DNA of 64,000 nucleotides from contig NC_091120.1 of assembly GCF_040183065.1 (NCBI RefSeq), forward strand, positions 183,546,396 to 183,610,395. The letters run 5' to 3'. This document shows positions 1 through 12,606 of this stretch, piece after piece. How positions within the stretch are numbered: the first letter of the stretch is position 1; the number at the start of each line of letters is the position of its first letter. The notes beneath the pieces were generated by a model that was given only the letters and a program-made list of their open reading frames with translations, ran no database searches and was not told the DNA's origin. This DNA is from Periplaneta americana (taxonomy: Eukaryota; Arthropoda; Insecta; Blattodea; Blattidae). The translations under genes were made by a program, and so were the position numbers.

Positions 1-620
1 ATATTTCTAACTTGAAATTATTCAGAAGTATACATTTTATTTGTATCTGACAGAAGATCGGAAGTGACCTTGTTCATAGCTCGAAATTGTGAGATGTGCG
101 CAGACGCGAAAGTATTGATTTTTTCCGAAGAACAATAATGTCATTGACCTTGATGTAATGCAGAGAATATATAACCCGGAAATTGATTTAGAATTGAAAA
201 ACGAGATGACAAATTGAATTTAATTGAATTATTATTTACAATTAACGCTAATTATTATAGTAACAGAACATAACCTTCTGCGACAGTATTGAATTTCCAG
301 CCTCCGTGACGTTTCCCTCGTCTTTCGATTGCATATCCGAGGATAATCGAAAACCTGAACTTTAATGAATAGGTGTACTTTAATGACATGCATTAAAGGA
401 TTGCTACCAGGTGTATAATTACTACATTTCGGCATGGTCGAGCATAAACATATTTAAAATACATAGATTGTACCCAAAAGAGCAAAATGTCCTGATTGAG
501 GCAGCCACATAGAAGTGACATAACTTAATTTGAATTTTAAATAGAAATAGGGGAAAAACAAAATAAAGAAAAAATATCTATAACAAGGAATTCAGGTAGT
601 GAATAGAGTATCTGCGAGGC

Positions 621-623
<3 letters not shown>

Positions 624-679
<56 letters not shown>
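624..679. repeat. (ATT)n microsatellite
   Basis: An uninterrupted run of ATT units immediately upstream of the Tc1/mariner remnant. Confidence 0.95.
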
Positions 680-681
<2 letters not shown>

Positions 682-689
682 CGTGTTAT

Positions 690-1170
690 TTCCGTATTGG
701 AAAAACAACTCAGCCAGGAAGGTGAAACCCTAGTCATGTGTTGGGCTACTGCTCGAAATGGGATTTCGAAGCTTTACTGCAAACAGTCTTCGCAAGGCAC
801 AAGAGGTTCACAGCAGAGGATGGGTCACCAAAAAGAGCGGATATTGTGGTAATCGATTGACGCAACCAAAGGACTCTTATTTTAGATCTGAAGAAAAATA
901 TCAAAAGAAGAAAAACAAAACGGTTATTTTTCAACAGGACAATGCTACCCAACATACTTCCGAACGTTCAATGGACGCCATAAAGAAAATGTTCCAAGAC
1001 CTGATAAGCTGAGGTTAGTGGCGCCCTAAATCCCCTGATCTCAGTTATCTTTGGGGAAACTTAAAGCGTAAAGCGTATAAAAATAATCCACATTACTTTA
1101 GTAGAACAGAGGAACGCAATACGACAGGTAGTGACAAAAATTGCTCAAGCTGAACTGAAGGATATGTGAC
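690..1170 (+). pseudogene. Decayed Tc1/mariner-type transposase fragment
   Basis: In the 758-1012 frame the translation includes VIFQQDNATQHTSERSMDAI, which fits the second catalytic aspartate segment (Q-Q-D-N-A-x-x-H) of Tc1/mariner DDE transposases. A shifted frame around 1035-1100 reads as a P-D-L-x-YLWGNLK segment, corresponding to the block around the third acidic residue. Stops and frame changes show it is dead. Ends and inverted repeats were not found. Confidence 0.75.
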
Positions 1171-2040
1171 GTAATTTATTTGTTTAACATATGTACAGCG
1201 TGTCTCATTGCAGAACGTAATTTTTAGCAGTATGTGCAATATTTCGTACCAGCCGAACCCGTGCGCTCCGCTGCACCTGTTAGAAATAAATGTAAAGTAA
1301 TTACATAATTAAAATAGGACGTTTGATCCAGGAAACATTCGTGTTTGATAGAAGGATAAATCGTTTAATATGTTACTTAATTTAAATTGTATTTAAATAA
1401 TTAAAATGCGGTCTATTTGGTCCAGAGAGCAATCATTTGGTGCAATGACAATATATTCCTTTAACATGTTTCTTAATTGTTATTACATGCAACCATAGTT
1501 TAATGAAGATTGACATATCATTTAGTTTTAATGTGTATACTTTATATTACTTGCTATATGTTTCAGAAGTTACTGTAATAACATTGTAGAATTATGTCCA
1601 TCTAGAGAAACTACACTTTCCAATGGTGGAATAATAATTAAGCAATTAATTATTTTCCGATATTACTTCACACAAACACAGAAACATTCTCTTAGGCTAT
1701 GTTTAATAGCTTTCGATTGCTGTTGTCCAAGGCCCCTTATAGACGAAGTCATTTGTTTTTATTTCAGTACAGCGCCTTAGATGACGTTGTTATTGTAATT
1801 TTAAAACTCATTTATCTCATTAAATATCAGTCCTATCAAAATTTTGTGTAGAATAAAACTTATTGGAAATAATGTTTAAAGAAACTTTTGTTATGTAACA
1901 TTTTCATGAAAATAAATAATAATCGAGATATTTCGATCTATTTAATCCAGGTCCTCTCATAACCCCCTTTTATATATAAAGTATTTTGAATGCCATATAG
2001 CCTAAAATCTAAGTTACAACGAACTTCCATTATCGCGTGA
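1171..2040. other. AT-rich intergenic sequence, nothing identified
   Basis: No open frame, tandem repeat or recognisable element end was seen. It is AT-rich throughout. Confidence 0.5.
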
Positions 2041-2054
2041 AAAGGTAACAAACA

Positions 2055-2114
2055 TCCAGACAGACAGACAGACAGACAGATAGAAATACATACATACATA
2101 CATACATACATACA
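2055..2114. repeat. (CAGA)n and (TACA)n microsatellites
   Basis: A short CAGA run is followed by a TACA run. Confidence 0.9.
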
Positions 2115-2435
2115 AACAAAAATTTCAAAAAAGCGATTTTCGGTTTCAGGATGGTTAATTAAACATATTAACACCAATTATTTTCGGAAAATCAAAACTT
2201 ACCAGTAAAAATTTGGCTACAGATTTATTATTAGTATAGATTTGAAATCTAGCGACAGCAGCGGCACACAAGTGGCCAGTGACGCTACTCTCACACAGAG
2301 CTCTTAGCCCGGTTACACACTATACCGAGAGACGTGTAATGTGAAATGTGCGCCGAGAAATGCTTGAAATCGAAAGCATTGTTTTAAAAGGAACGTCACA
2401 CACTACAACGAGTTTCTCGCTCACCTCGCGCGAGG

Positions 2436-3050
2436 TAATAGTAATATGCGTTACAAGAGCGGTATGTTGACGTTTTCACCTTCGAGGAAAAGATTGAAAA
2501 AGCGAAACGTAGTTGAGCTTTTTTAATTTCCGACAACATGAAAACAAACATACCGCTCGTGTATCGTACATTATTTTGTGCGAAGATCGTTTATTACATA
2601 CCTGAAAGAGGAATTTCTAATTAGTTGGAATGAAATCTCCATCTTGGTTTCTGTTCAATGACGGCAACTTTGGAAAACAAATATATCTATCTTCAACATT
2701 GTTCCTATAAAATGTTTTCTGTGTTTACTATACTGCAGCAGGCCGTGATATAAGTCTGTCTTTTTTTCCCCCAGTCTATGATGAGTCTGGAATCTTGTTG
2801 ATTTTTTCACGGCTTCCTTAATGTTACTTGCATTACAAATGCAGTAACTTTTGTGGAGTTGTAGAGTTTACTTAATTTTTGCAAATATTTAAAAACAATA
2901 ATTAACAGTGCAATTTAAGTGAAATTGCAGTGGTAAGTTTCCAATTTATAATTGTTACCATATTGAACGTCTTTAAAAATAATATGTTAAAAGCCTAAAG
3001 CAGTAAAATGAATATGACGCTTAAGCGGTACGACTAGGGAAATTGTTATA
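2436..3050. repeat. Hairpin repeat family, copy A
   Basis: First of three copies of one repeat family; the others begin near 7855 and 62010. Each opens with an inverted repeat: the segment beginning agcggtatgttgacg is answered about 75 bp later by its near complement ending acataccgctc, making a hairpin with arms of about 25 bp. The copies then share several hundred bases of AT-rich sequence. No coding capacity is visible. Copy A lacks a stretch of about 80 bp near 2777 that the other two carry. Confidence 0.75.
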
Positions 3051-3057
3051 AATTTCT

Positions 3058-3545
3058 TTTTGAAATAATACGTACAAACAACATTTAATTCCTCGCAGGC
3101 TATCTTTTAATGCAGCGTGTTTAAGGTATAATGTCGTATTTAGTATATTATGCAAATGTTAATATCATACATTTTCTTCGGAATAGTACGAAAAATATCA
3201 TTTAGTTTGTCTTACCTTCTAATTCAGCATGTTCTTTATGGCATAAGGAGTAATGTCGTTGTATATTAAATTTATTAATGCCTAATAGGATTTTCGAGCA
3301 TAACATACATGGTATGTTCTCCCCCTTCTAAACAGAAAAAAAAACTCTTCCTCCCATTTCTCATGAAATAATAGTTTTCTAACGCGTATACACTGCTTTG
3401 ATAATGACATTATGCCACCACTGATATTGCTTATGAAACTGATATAGAACCTGCCCACACCTAGGAGCTACGTGAGGGAGGAACGGGGACTGTGAAGATA
3501 ATGTCACTCAGAGCGATAAGCTCTGTGAAGGTCAGTGAGGCACAA
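3058..3545 (-). pseudogene. hAT transposase N-terminal fragment, first copy of a duplication
   Basis: Near-identical to 3990-4506 in the same orientation. The minus-strand BED-finger reading frame is broken here by small indels in the A-rich stretch near 3340. Confidence 0.7.
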
Positions 3546-3989
3546 ATTCTCAAGTGAGGCACGATGCCCAAGTATGCTCTAGTGTAAAGCAGTGAGTTGC
3601 GTGTTTTCTTCTTGCTTCTTGGATATTTATGAAGCACCTTTGTTCGTACTTTAGGGCTGTATTCTTTACTACAAATCAGAATCAGCCGCTGTATTTATAA
3701 AATATGACTACTTCGAGACTTTCGATATTGCAAATTTATGAAACTATTGCTGCTCTATTACATAGTACAAGATTTCAATGGTCACCGCTAAGAGCACTGA
3801 TTTACAGGATTGTTGCTATTACTTATCGGATTGCGTAACTAGCCAATCATATTCCATCACGTTGTCTACGTTTATTTTCTTGAATATTCTGGCGTTTATC
3901 AAGATTACTTAATAGATTTGCACGTTCTCGACCTAAAATAATTTCAGAAAATCATATTTCGTTTTCTACGCACATTAGATTTTTTTTTA

Positions 3990-4510
3990 AATTTATTTTG
4001 GAAATACTTACAAACATCATTTAATTCCTCGTAGGCTACCTTTTAATGCAGCGTGTTTAAGGTATAATGTCGTATTTAGTATACTGTGTAAATGTTAAGA
4101 TCCTAAATTTTCTTCGGAATAGTACGAAAAAATAACATTTAATTTGTCTTACCTTCTAATTCAGCATGTTCTTTATGACATAAGGAGTAATGTCGTTGTA
4201 TATTAAATTTATTAATGCCTAATAGGATTTTCGAGCATAACATACATCGTATGTTCTCCCCTTCTAAACAGCAAAAAAACTCTTCCTCCCATTTCTCATG
4301 AAATAATCGTTTTCTAACCCGTACACACGGCCTTGATAATGCCATTATGCCACCACTGATATTGCTTATGAAACTGATATAGAACCTGCCCACGCCTAGG
4401 AGCTACGTGAGGGAGGAACGGGGACTGTGAAGATGATGTCACTCAGAGCGATAATCTCTGTGAAGGTCAGTGAGGCACAAATTCTCAAGTGAGGCACGAT
4501 GCCCATCTCT
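3990..4510 (-). pseudogene. hAT transposase N-terminal (BED finger) fragment, second copy
   Basis: The minus strand of 4139-4393 encodes an 84-residue peptide with KWEEEFFCCLEGENIRCMLC, a C-x-x-C pair, then HYSLCH further on. This is the zinc-finger N-terminus of a hAT-superfamily transposase of the GTF2IRD2/SPIN-like type, related to the fragments at 7407 and 27215. The rest of the transposase is absent. The neighbouring copy at 3058-3545 implies a segmental duplication of about 930 bp spacing. Confidence 0.72.
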
Positions 4511-4945
4511 GCCTTATCGTAATCGCTAAGGCGGTCAGTGGCGAATTATTAGGAAAGCGCCTGGTTAACGTGAGACTCTCTAAAACTCTTATTTAATTTG
4601 GGCAAATTAATTCGGCAGCTTCAATCATAAACGTTTTACTATTTCTCCGTCACTGAATTGATTTAAATCACAGGAGGGTTCCCAAGAAATTGTATTACTA
4701 GCCAATATCATTCCATCACCTTGTCTACATTTATTCTCTTGAATATTCCGGCGTGTCTCAAGATTACTTAATAGACTTACACGTTCTCGACCTAGAAATA
4801 ATTTCAAAAAATCATATTTCGTTTTCTACACACATTTAATGTTTATAAATTTCTTTGGGAAATAGTACGTACAAACAACATTTAATTTCTCATACCTTTC
4901 CTAATAATTCGCCACTGACCGCCATTACGATAAGGTGACGCAGGT
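4500..4945. repeat. Inverted-repeat segment within hAT debris
   Basis: The segment at 4503-4552 (beginning ctgccttatcgtaatcg) recurs in inverted orientation at 4889-4940. The intervening AT-rich DNA encodes nothing recognisable. Confidence 0.55.
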
Positions 4946-5085
4946 CACAGCAGTTTATATTTCCCATCCTACTCTGCAGTCTCCTCTCCTAGTAAACAAA
5001 CTATTTCAAATCGAGTGCCTCACGTAACCGAAAATTGTGGCTATGTATGCGATAAGGTGACGCAGGTCACAGCAACTTATACTGG
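4929..5085. repeat. Direct repeat, gataaggtgacgcaggtcac unit
   Basis: The unit beginning gataaggtgacgcaggtcac occurs at about 4930 and again at about 5051, on both sides of a stretch that itself recurs at 6638-6720 (tttcccatcctac onward). These look like element ends reshuffled by nested insertion. Confidence 0.6.
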
Positions 5086-5740
5086 GTGTTCATTTCAAAG
5101 AGTGTCATGACGTCACTGTTGTTGGGTCGCTGATTTGAAGCGAGTTTCAGCTTATATGTTAGAGAAGTTGCCTATTATTTAAGGCGTTCTTCAATCTGAA
5201 CTTGAGAACGTGTACGGTATAACTTGAACGTCTGTACGGTCTGTGTGCTACCATAACCTCTTTCGAACTGTGTTTTGCGCCGGCAAGTCGTACGCAGGGT
5301 ATTTGTTATCATCGGTTGCGTACGGTAACATTCCACAACACAAATCAAATGCTCCGTGTCCATGTTGACCGTCGAAGTTAATGTCAACAAATACGTAAGT
5401 AATCGTCTTAACCCTCTCCCCATATCCCGACAGTACGTATTTCCAAACAGTTCACATTCCTGCCACTACCGGCGTTACCGTACGTATCGGTACGTACTCT
5501 TCAGAATGAACGCAGTACTTGCTAGCCAAGTTCTCTGCCTCTTATGTTATACACCTGAGCTGCGGAAGTGTAGGAAGATTGAATTCTCTAGGCCAGTGGC
5601 CGGCAGATGCTGCAGTTGTGACGTAAGAGCCAGTCAGATCGCAAGAGCTTGGGAGAGCGAGCAGTTGAGTCGTATTAATGTTAGCACACACCAGCGCAGT
5701 GGCGTCAGTGCAGCAGTAGAGCGGGACTGTTGAAAACAAA
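5086..5740. other. Unassigned sequence with overlapping short open frames
   Basis: Open frames exist on both strands (minus 5175-5423, plus 5356-5733), but neither matches a family I recognise and both lack conserved motifs. The start (actgggtgttcatttc near 5081) resembles a transposon end. No function is proposed. Confidence 0.4.
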
Positions 5741-5745
5741 AGGAT

Positions 5746-6021
5746 CTATCTACATTTTATAGAAGATTTCCCCAGGCAAGATTCCCTCGATTGCATAGAT
5801 TTGCTGCTAGGATGTTGAGCATATTCGGATCTACGTATGTATGCGAACAGTTCTTTTCTTGTATGAAGATCTGCAAACCACAACATAGAAACCACCTGTC
5901 TGATCTTAACTTGAAACATATTCTTCGCTTGTGTGTTAGCCAGGCTATGACTCCAAATATTGCAAAATTTGTACGCGAGAAAAGAGGAAAAAAATCTCGA
6001 CAAAGCGTTTAGCTTGGGCAT
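5746..6021 (+). pseudogene. hAT transposase C-terminal dimerisation fragment
   Basis: Plus-strand codons 5791-6012 read MHRFAARMLSIFGSTYVCEQ and then FSCMKICK, LSDLNLKHILRLCVS. This is the C-terminal hATC dimerisation block (S-T-x-x-CEQ-x-F-S-x-M-K) of hAT transposases. It lacks the upstream catalytic region. It lies about 900 bp upstream of lipase exon 1 and belongs to the same general hAT family as the BED fragments nearby. Confidence 0.85.
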
Positions 6022-6927
6022 GGTAGTGACACAAAGTGATGGTGTGTTTCAAAAGCTGAAATATACTTTGCATACTACTCACCAAGATAGGGCCTATATA
6101 GTTTAATCTGTATATTATGTAGAAAAATGTGTGTTAAAAAACATGTTTTCAAGTTTCCGAGTAGATAAAGTGTTGCAGTACTGCTTAAAGTATTTATTTA
6201 TATGTTTATATGATTATAGCAGTTTCGGAATTTCATTTATATATGCAAACGCTTCTGCAAGTGGCTGTATTATAAGTTTCATATTATTGTGAGTACATTA
6301 AATTTGATTACAAACCAAGATATTTTGTTACATTGATTTATCACGGTTGTACAGTTTTGTTTTCGTACAAATGTATTGTAATTGTGCTGTTCCCATACTA
6401 TCTCAGAAGAATGGATTGCGCTCTGTCAGTGCATAGACCCGCACCACCAGTGTTCAGATGAACCTTCTCTCCACGCTGTGCTCAGTATGCAGAGATTGCC
6501 GAGCAAAGAGCAGGGCGGCTACGTCGTATGACGTCACAGAGCACGGAACATGCCGGTCACTGCTCTAGGCTCATCAGCTAGCCACATGACGGCCTACAGC
6601 GAGCCAAGACACATTTTGAACTGAACACACAGTATTTCCCATCCTACGCTGCAGTCTGCTCTCCTAGTAAACAAACTATTTCAAATCAATTGCCTCACGT
6701 AACAGAAAATTGTGTCCATGTTTGCTCTAATCGCTAGGAACTTAAAACAGACGAAGGCAAGGACGACTTCGCTCAAGGACGACAATTGCCGATTAAAGCG
6801 ACATACTTAGAATTCAATACGTCCCAACATTATAACTTACAGTCTCGTGAAACGAGCCTATGTCAAATAGCTAGTATACTGTATATTTACATAGAGAAAC
6901 GAGTGACAAACCCCCAGGAAAACCGTC
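6022..6927. other. Region upstream of lipase exon 1
   Basis: This would contain the promoter and 5' UTR of the lipase gene. The 6638-6720 stretch repeats sequence from 4957-5040, so it is transposon-derived. A TATA-like sequence (tgtatattta) lies at about 6883, only 45 bp before the ATG, too close to be a confident promoter. The transcription start cannot be fixed from sequence. Confidence 0.4.
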
Positions 6928-7023
6928 ATGCTCAGGAACTTTAGTTTAATTGTACTTATACTCGCGTTGTACAAGGAAGTGAATGGTGACAGCAAAGACA
7001 ATCCCGAGGCATTTCTGGACGGG
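6928..7023 (+). CDS. Acid lipase exon 1: start codon and signal peptide
   Basis: Thirty-two codons from the ATG at 6928. The product begins MLRNFSLIVLILALYKEVNG, a basic residue followed by a hydrophobic core, which is a typical secretion signal; cleavage near residue 20 is likely. The following NPEAFLDG fits the conserved start of the mature acid lipase (the N-P-E-A motif that precedes the GYP motif). The exon ends at the donor gtgagtg at 7024, phase 0. Upstream the sequence is AT-rich. No in-frame ATG of comparable quality was seen, and no convincing TATA box was fixed. The exon is only 96 nt, so the call rests on its fit to exon 2 and to the family. Confidence 0.82.
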
Positions 7024-7399
7024 GTGAGTGTGCATACGTACTCTACTGCCAACAAACTAATTTTATTTTAAAAACTTCAATATCAATGAAATAATGTGAT
7101 AAACTGGTAACAGAGGAAAATTTCAGTCGCCAAACGCGCTTCTTGCTAAAAAAAATTTCCGATTAGTAGGTTCTCAAGTGTAGATTCCAGCATGCCTTTG
7201 TTTTGGCGTGAAAGAGCAGCCATAGCATATCGTACGGCAGCCGTGGCGAAAATGTGATTCACGTGCACACTGTGACTCGCAATGATAGCCGTGCATTTCT
7301 CTTGCTTTCTATCTCCCACAACACCCACCCTCTCACTCACTGGAGTCAAACTCCGTTCCATTTGTATTTGTCTCTGATCTACGAGTGGCGTATCGTCGC

Positions 7400-7575
7400 A
7401 ATGTCTCTCTCGAATACATGTACATCTACAAAAACGAAAGTTTCAAGTAGGATGGGAGGACGCATTTTTTGCTGCCAATATGGTGAAAATATTAAATGTA
7501 TGATTTGTTCACCAGTATTACAAGGAAAACGGTTGCATAACATACAACGGCATTACACTACATGTTACTGATGAA
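7400..7575 (+). pseudogene. hAT BED-finger remnant in intron 1
   Basis: The plus-strand frame reads MGGRIFCCQYGENIKCMIC and later HNIQRHYTTC. This is a C-x-x-C and H-x(4)-C finger like those at 4139 and 27215. Only the N-terminal finger is present. Confidence 0.7.
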
Positions 7576-7590
7576 ACATTGAAAGGTTAA

Positions 7591-7592
7591 GA

Positions 7593-7642
<50 letters not shown>
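7591..7642. repeat. (ATT)n microsatellite
   Basis: Run of ATT units directly after the BED-finger remnant. Confidence 0.95.
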
Positions 7643-7643
<1 letters not shown>

Positions 7644-7854
7644 TCTGTACGTCGATTCTTTTTCAGCAGATGTAAGAATAATGCGGTTAGATCTTCAATT
7701 TAAACTCACAGATTTACAATGTGACGTTAAATGAAAGCTAGATGTAAGGACTTGACAAATGTTGAACTTTTCAAATCGTTGCCAAAAAATAAATATCTGA
7801 AGCTTCGTTCTTTCGCTTTCTCTTTTGAAGCCATGTTCGCTGCAACTTACGTTT

Positions 7855-8640
7855 GTGAAATAGTAATATACGTTACAAGAGCGGTATGTTGACGATTTCA
7901 TGGTCGAGGAAAAGATTGAAAAAGCGAAACGTAGTTGAGCTTTTTTAATTTCCGAGAACATGAAAACAAACATACCGCTCGTGTATCGTACATTATTTTG
8001 TGCGAAGATCGTTTATTACATACCTGAAAGACGAATTTCTAATTAGTTGCAATTAAATCTCCATGTTGGTTTCTGTTTAATGACGGCAACTTCGGAAAAC
8101 TTAATATCTTTCTTCAACATTGTTGCTGTAAAATGTTTTCTGTGTTTACTATACTCCAGCAGGCCGTGATATACGTCTGTCTTTTTTTTTCCCCCAGTCT
8201 ACAAATGCGAACTTAAAGCAAACGGTAAGGTTATGTAATAATTTATTTTTCATTTTAATATTTTAACAATATTATTTATATAACATATTGCAGTAATAAC
8301 ATCCGCATCTGGAATCTTGTTGATTTTTTCACGGCTTCCTTAATGTTACTTGTATCAGGAATGCAATAAGTTTCGTGGAGTAGTAGACTTTACTTAATTT
8401 TTGCAAATATTTAAAAACAATAATTAACATTGCAATTTAGGTGAAATTGCAGTGGTAAGTTTCCAATTTATAATTATTACTATGTTAAACGTCTCTAAAA
8501 TAATATGTTAAAAGCCTAAAGCAGTAAAATGAATGTCGCGCTTAAGCGGTAAGAAGAGGGAAATTGTTATGAGTGTTACGTTGGGAATACTGAATGTGGT
8601 ATTTCACACTTACCGCGTATTGGTTCACAGTTTTCACATA
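7855..8640. repeat. Hairpin repeat family, copy B
   Basis: Second copy of the family at 2436 and 62010, with the same opening hairpin (agcggtatgttgacg ... acataccgctc). It extends to accgcgtattggttc near 8631, where it ends in the same sequence as copy C. It is in the same orientation as the other two copies. Confidence 0.8.
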
Positions 8641-9250
8641 CTTAATTTAGTTACATCTACAAATAACTATGGTTCTTTAGGAAATACTAGTTTTGACTAA
8701 TATAATTAAGTTAGATCTGGAAATAACTAATTGTTATTAGTAAAAACCCGATGTAACGATTTCAGAACGTTTTTATGCATTTTTTTTCTTTTGAAGATCT
8801 GAATTGTTACTTTTTAAGAGGTTATGGGAAAAATCTATATCCACCTACAAATTAATTTCAACAAATGAAATCACAGAAATTCTGCTAGGACTGATGTATG
8901 ACATGTTCATATTATCCAATCAGAAGCAACCTCTTACAATATCCCTTTAGTAGACCTACATTATATTTTTCGTTTATGGTAAATCAGTATCAGTCGCTAT
9001 CAACTCGTTTCGACTTTCACATGTACAGTCAGTTATTTCTTTGTGTTTGTATGACTACCTACTGTCCTTTTAGTGCAATTTTTACAAATGGCCCACGTGT
9101 AATGTATTTGTATATGTTTATTTAAATACAAACAGTGAAACTGCCAAAGGTTAAATCATCAAAAATTGTGATGATACAGCATGGATCGAGCATTTACCAG
9201 AACTTAACAGCGATGCAAAGTGATTTTTTGTCAATATTGTAATAAAAAGA
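8641..9250. other. AT-rich intronic sequence, nothing identified
   Basis: No conserved frame or repeat boundary recognised. Confidence 0.45.
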
Positions 9251-10435
9251 TACTGGAGTCATTCCATGTCAAATCGACAAATTGGCTGTGGCGCAACTTT
9301 TTTGGATATTGGTCAAAATTGTTCCAGTTATTCATTAATATTGACTATGAGTACAGGCGAAGTATTTTGTGCAAAGTCCTACTCATTTCTGTTATATGCA
9401 CGTGTTTGTACAGTACTTCAACCCTCGATATTGGTGTGCGCCTATTCGGAAAAAAATCCATAACTTAGAAATGAATGGAAATTTCTCTGTCAAAGTTAGT
9501 GACAATATATTAGAGAACATTTTGTACCATTTAGTGACAAAGTAGTACAAACTAAGTTTATATTATAATGGAAATAAAATAAAATATATAAAAATTGGGT
9601 CAATACTTTCATGCTGTATTGAAGATAAAGGCAAGGTGAAATAATAACGAAATTTTAATAGTAAAAACATTCAAGCATTCTGTATACATGGTCAAATTTT
9701 GAACTTGTATTTCGGCTCCCTTCCGTCTGGTCACGTAAGTACGTACATGCATGTTCAAACCTGCTCGGAGTTCGGAGCATAACTAAGCACGTCTTGGAGG
9801 TGACGACACTCCACTGCCAGTCTCGGAATAACCGAACTGCAGTATCTGCCATACCTGTTGTGTACAGTAACGTTCACTTTCGGATGTAATACATCAAACA
9901 TGTGTCGGTATTAAGCGGTATTATCAGTAAATCTATCATTTGAAGAACTGTTAGGTTATAGGTCAGTGAATTAAAACTGTGCGCCGTTATTTGTAGAGTT
10001 GTGCATACTTTACAGTAGCTTGACGTTGAGACATTTTTATTTCAGTGTATTTCACGGGTGATGGTAGAAGTAGAATAGATAGTGTCCAAGAAAATGAATT
10101 CTTGTTCTGTACGACAATATTGACAGGGGATAGTTGTCACAAACTAACATAGACCCAATCTATTGCCTTGTTGGACGTGAAAACCTTGCCTGATCAAGAT
10201 AGACAATTAATGTGATGCAGACTGAGAAAAACGAAGGGCTAGAGACTATTTATCATCATCTGAGGATATACTGCAGTAACAAATATACACATCTCTTTGG
10301 ACAAAAATGTTGTGAGCCATATAGAAGATATAAGACGGTTATTAAGAAGAGTTTACGTCAGGTAACAGAAGACATCGCCGACAGAAAGAAAAAATTCTCT
10401 CTCACCTGGCCAGTGTGTATGTACAAATTGCTATA

Positions 10436-10450
10436 ATAATAATAATAACA

Positions 10451-10485
<35 letters not shown>

Positions 10486-10710
10486 TTATTTAATCTGACA
10501 GGATTAAGGCCATCAGGCCTTCTCTTCCATCCTACCAGATAACACATATAAATACAAAAAATAAATACAAACACTGATGAAAATGATACAAATTAAGTTA
10601 AAGCACTATAGAGGGTTAACAGAGTCAAAAGTACATTATAGAGCTCTCATCGAGCTAATACAACGAAAAGAAAGAAAACAGAGATAGCAATGATGATATT
10701 GATAACTGAC

Positions 10711-10783
<73 letters not shown>

Positions 10784-10786
10784 TAC
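10436..10786 (-). mobile_element. LINE 3'-end fragment with (AAT)n tails
   Basis: The stretch at 10485-10530 (gacaggattaaggcc ... ggccttctcttcc) resembles that at 48734-48775, the 3' end of the antisense LINE in intron 5. (AAT)n microsatellites flank it at 10436-10484 and 10713-10784. It is heavily 5'-truncated and sits inside the 3.9-kb transposon. Confidence 0.65.
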
Positions 10787-10823
10787 AAGATTACAAAACA
10801 ATAGTGATGATTCTTATGAATTA

Positions 10824-12606
10824 ATGGACGATCAGCCATTCTCAGTACCGCCAGAAAAAGAGCGAGAGTCAATAAATTTATCATTTTCTCAAGTAGGAAT
10901 ATCACCCTTTAAGCAGAGGAGGCTCAACAATAAACAGAAACTTGCTCTTGGGAAGAGAGAGTTAGCACAAGCTTCATCAGCTAAGGTAAAAACCCTTCAG
11001 GTTACATTGGATTCGAGTTAAAAAAAAATTCAGAAAAAGATTTGGTTGCACTTAGTAGGGACTATAAGGACCTTCTTGACTGTATTATAAGTACCTTACA
11101 AACGCCATTGACACTTCAAGAGAAAATACAACTAGTTTCAGTTGTGCCACGAAGCTGGTCATTAAAGAAAGTAGCTGAAGAATTTGAAGTAGCAGAGTGT
11201 ATTGTAAGAAAGGCGAAATCACGTGGTTTGTACTTTGACATCACAAAGAATACTGGCCATCCTATGCCTGAGAATGTTAAGACATCAGTAGTTGAATTTT
11301 ATGAAGATGATGGTTACAGTCGCGTATGTCCTGGGGAAAAAGGACTTTGTGTCTGTAAAACAGACTACAGCAGATTCTATTGTACGACACTAGGTGCAAA
11401 AGGGTTTAATATTGTGTAACTTGAAAGAATTGTACACATTATTATGCGAGAAAAACCCCTTAGTTTCTATTGGGTTTTCAAAATTTGCAGAGTTGCATCC
11501 AAAACACTGCATACTGACAGGTGCAAAAGGAACACATACAGTGTGCGTGTGTGCAATACACCAAAATGTAAGACTCATGGTGCAAAGTTTAAAATATATA
11601 CTGATAGTTCATGGAATGGATGAAAAAAGTCTTCTTCAAATTATGGCTTGTTCTACACAAAATGAACCCTTACCACGGTGTGAAAAATGTCCTGGTCCTG
11701 GAAAAGCACATGAATTCTTACTGGAAAGTGAGAAAAGCATGCAGGGCGGTGAATATTAGCAGTAGGTGACAGTAGACCGATCTACATTGAAAACACTTGT
11801 TACACCATTCGAAGAATTCGTCGAAAAGATCATTGATAAGATATGGATAATTTATCGTCCTCATAGCTTCATTGCTCATAATCAGGCCCAATATTTGAAG
11901 CAGTGCAAGGAAACACTAAAGATACACGAATGTGTAGTACTAGTTGATTTTTTCGAAAAATTATACATTCATAGATCAACATGTGGTTCAAGGCTACCAC
12001 TGGACAAATGACCAGGTGACTCTTCGCCTGGTAGTTATTTCTATGCACCAGGATGAAAGATCAACTGTTCCCAAGCCTATGTATAGTAAACGACTGTTTT
12101 TCCATTTTCAGAAAATTTTAACACTTCAAAACATTAGACGAGAATGTGAAGAAATGTAAAAACATTTCTTCAGTGACGGAGCCGCATCTCAGTATAAAAA
12201 CAGGAAGAATTTTGTTAATTTATTTCATCATAAAATGATTTTGGAATAGATGCAAAATGTAATTTTTTGCCACAAGCCATGGGAAAGCCCTTGTGATGCT
12301 ATTGGTGAAACAACGAAAAGACTCGCAACAAAAGCCAGCTTCCAGCGTTCATATATGGACCAAATTTTGACAGTCAGAAATCTATAGAAATTTGCAAATG
12401 AACATATTGCTGGAGTGAAATATTTTTATGTCAATAAAGATGATATTTGTCTCACGGAAGAGGAAATTATGGAACTATTTAATAATTCTGTACGAATTCC
12501 TGGTACAAGAAAAAACTACTCATATGTACCATTAGATGACGGACATTTGCGAGTTTCCAGAGTTTCATTGACATGTAAATTCGTTGATATACCTGGAATA
12601 AAATAG
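10824..12606 (+). pseudogene. DDE-type transposase-like pseudogene
   Basis: At least five consecutive plus-strand segments (10824-11021, 11042-11393, 11394-11759, 11766-12160, 12415-12606) read as one protein broken by frameshifts. Visible blocks are a helix-turn-helix-like region (LKKVAEEFEVAECIVRKAKS) near 11165-11225, a C-N-L-K-E-L-Y segment near 11412 and a VDFFEKLY block near 11943. Then come a SDGAASQYKNRKN block at 12174-12212, read out of frame, and an HGK/G-C-D-x-IG segment near 12275-12310. The acidic residues in the last three blocks are plausible catalytic positions. I know similar long proteins from arthropod and cnidarian repeats but cannot name the superfamily. Confidence 0.75.

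Noticed and set aside
5356-5733. 125-residue open frame as a gene
   Set aside because: No recognisable motif, overlapping frames on the other strand, and repeat sequence on both sides.
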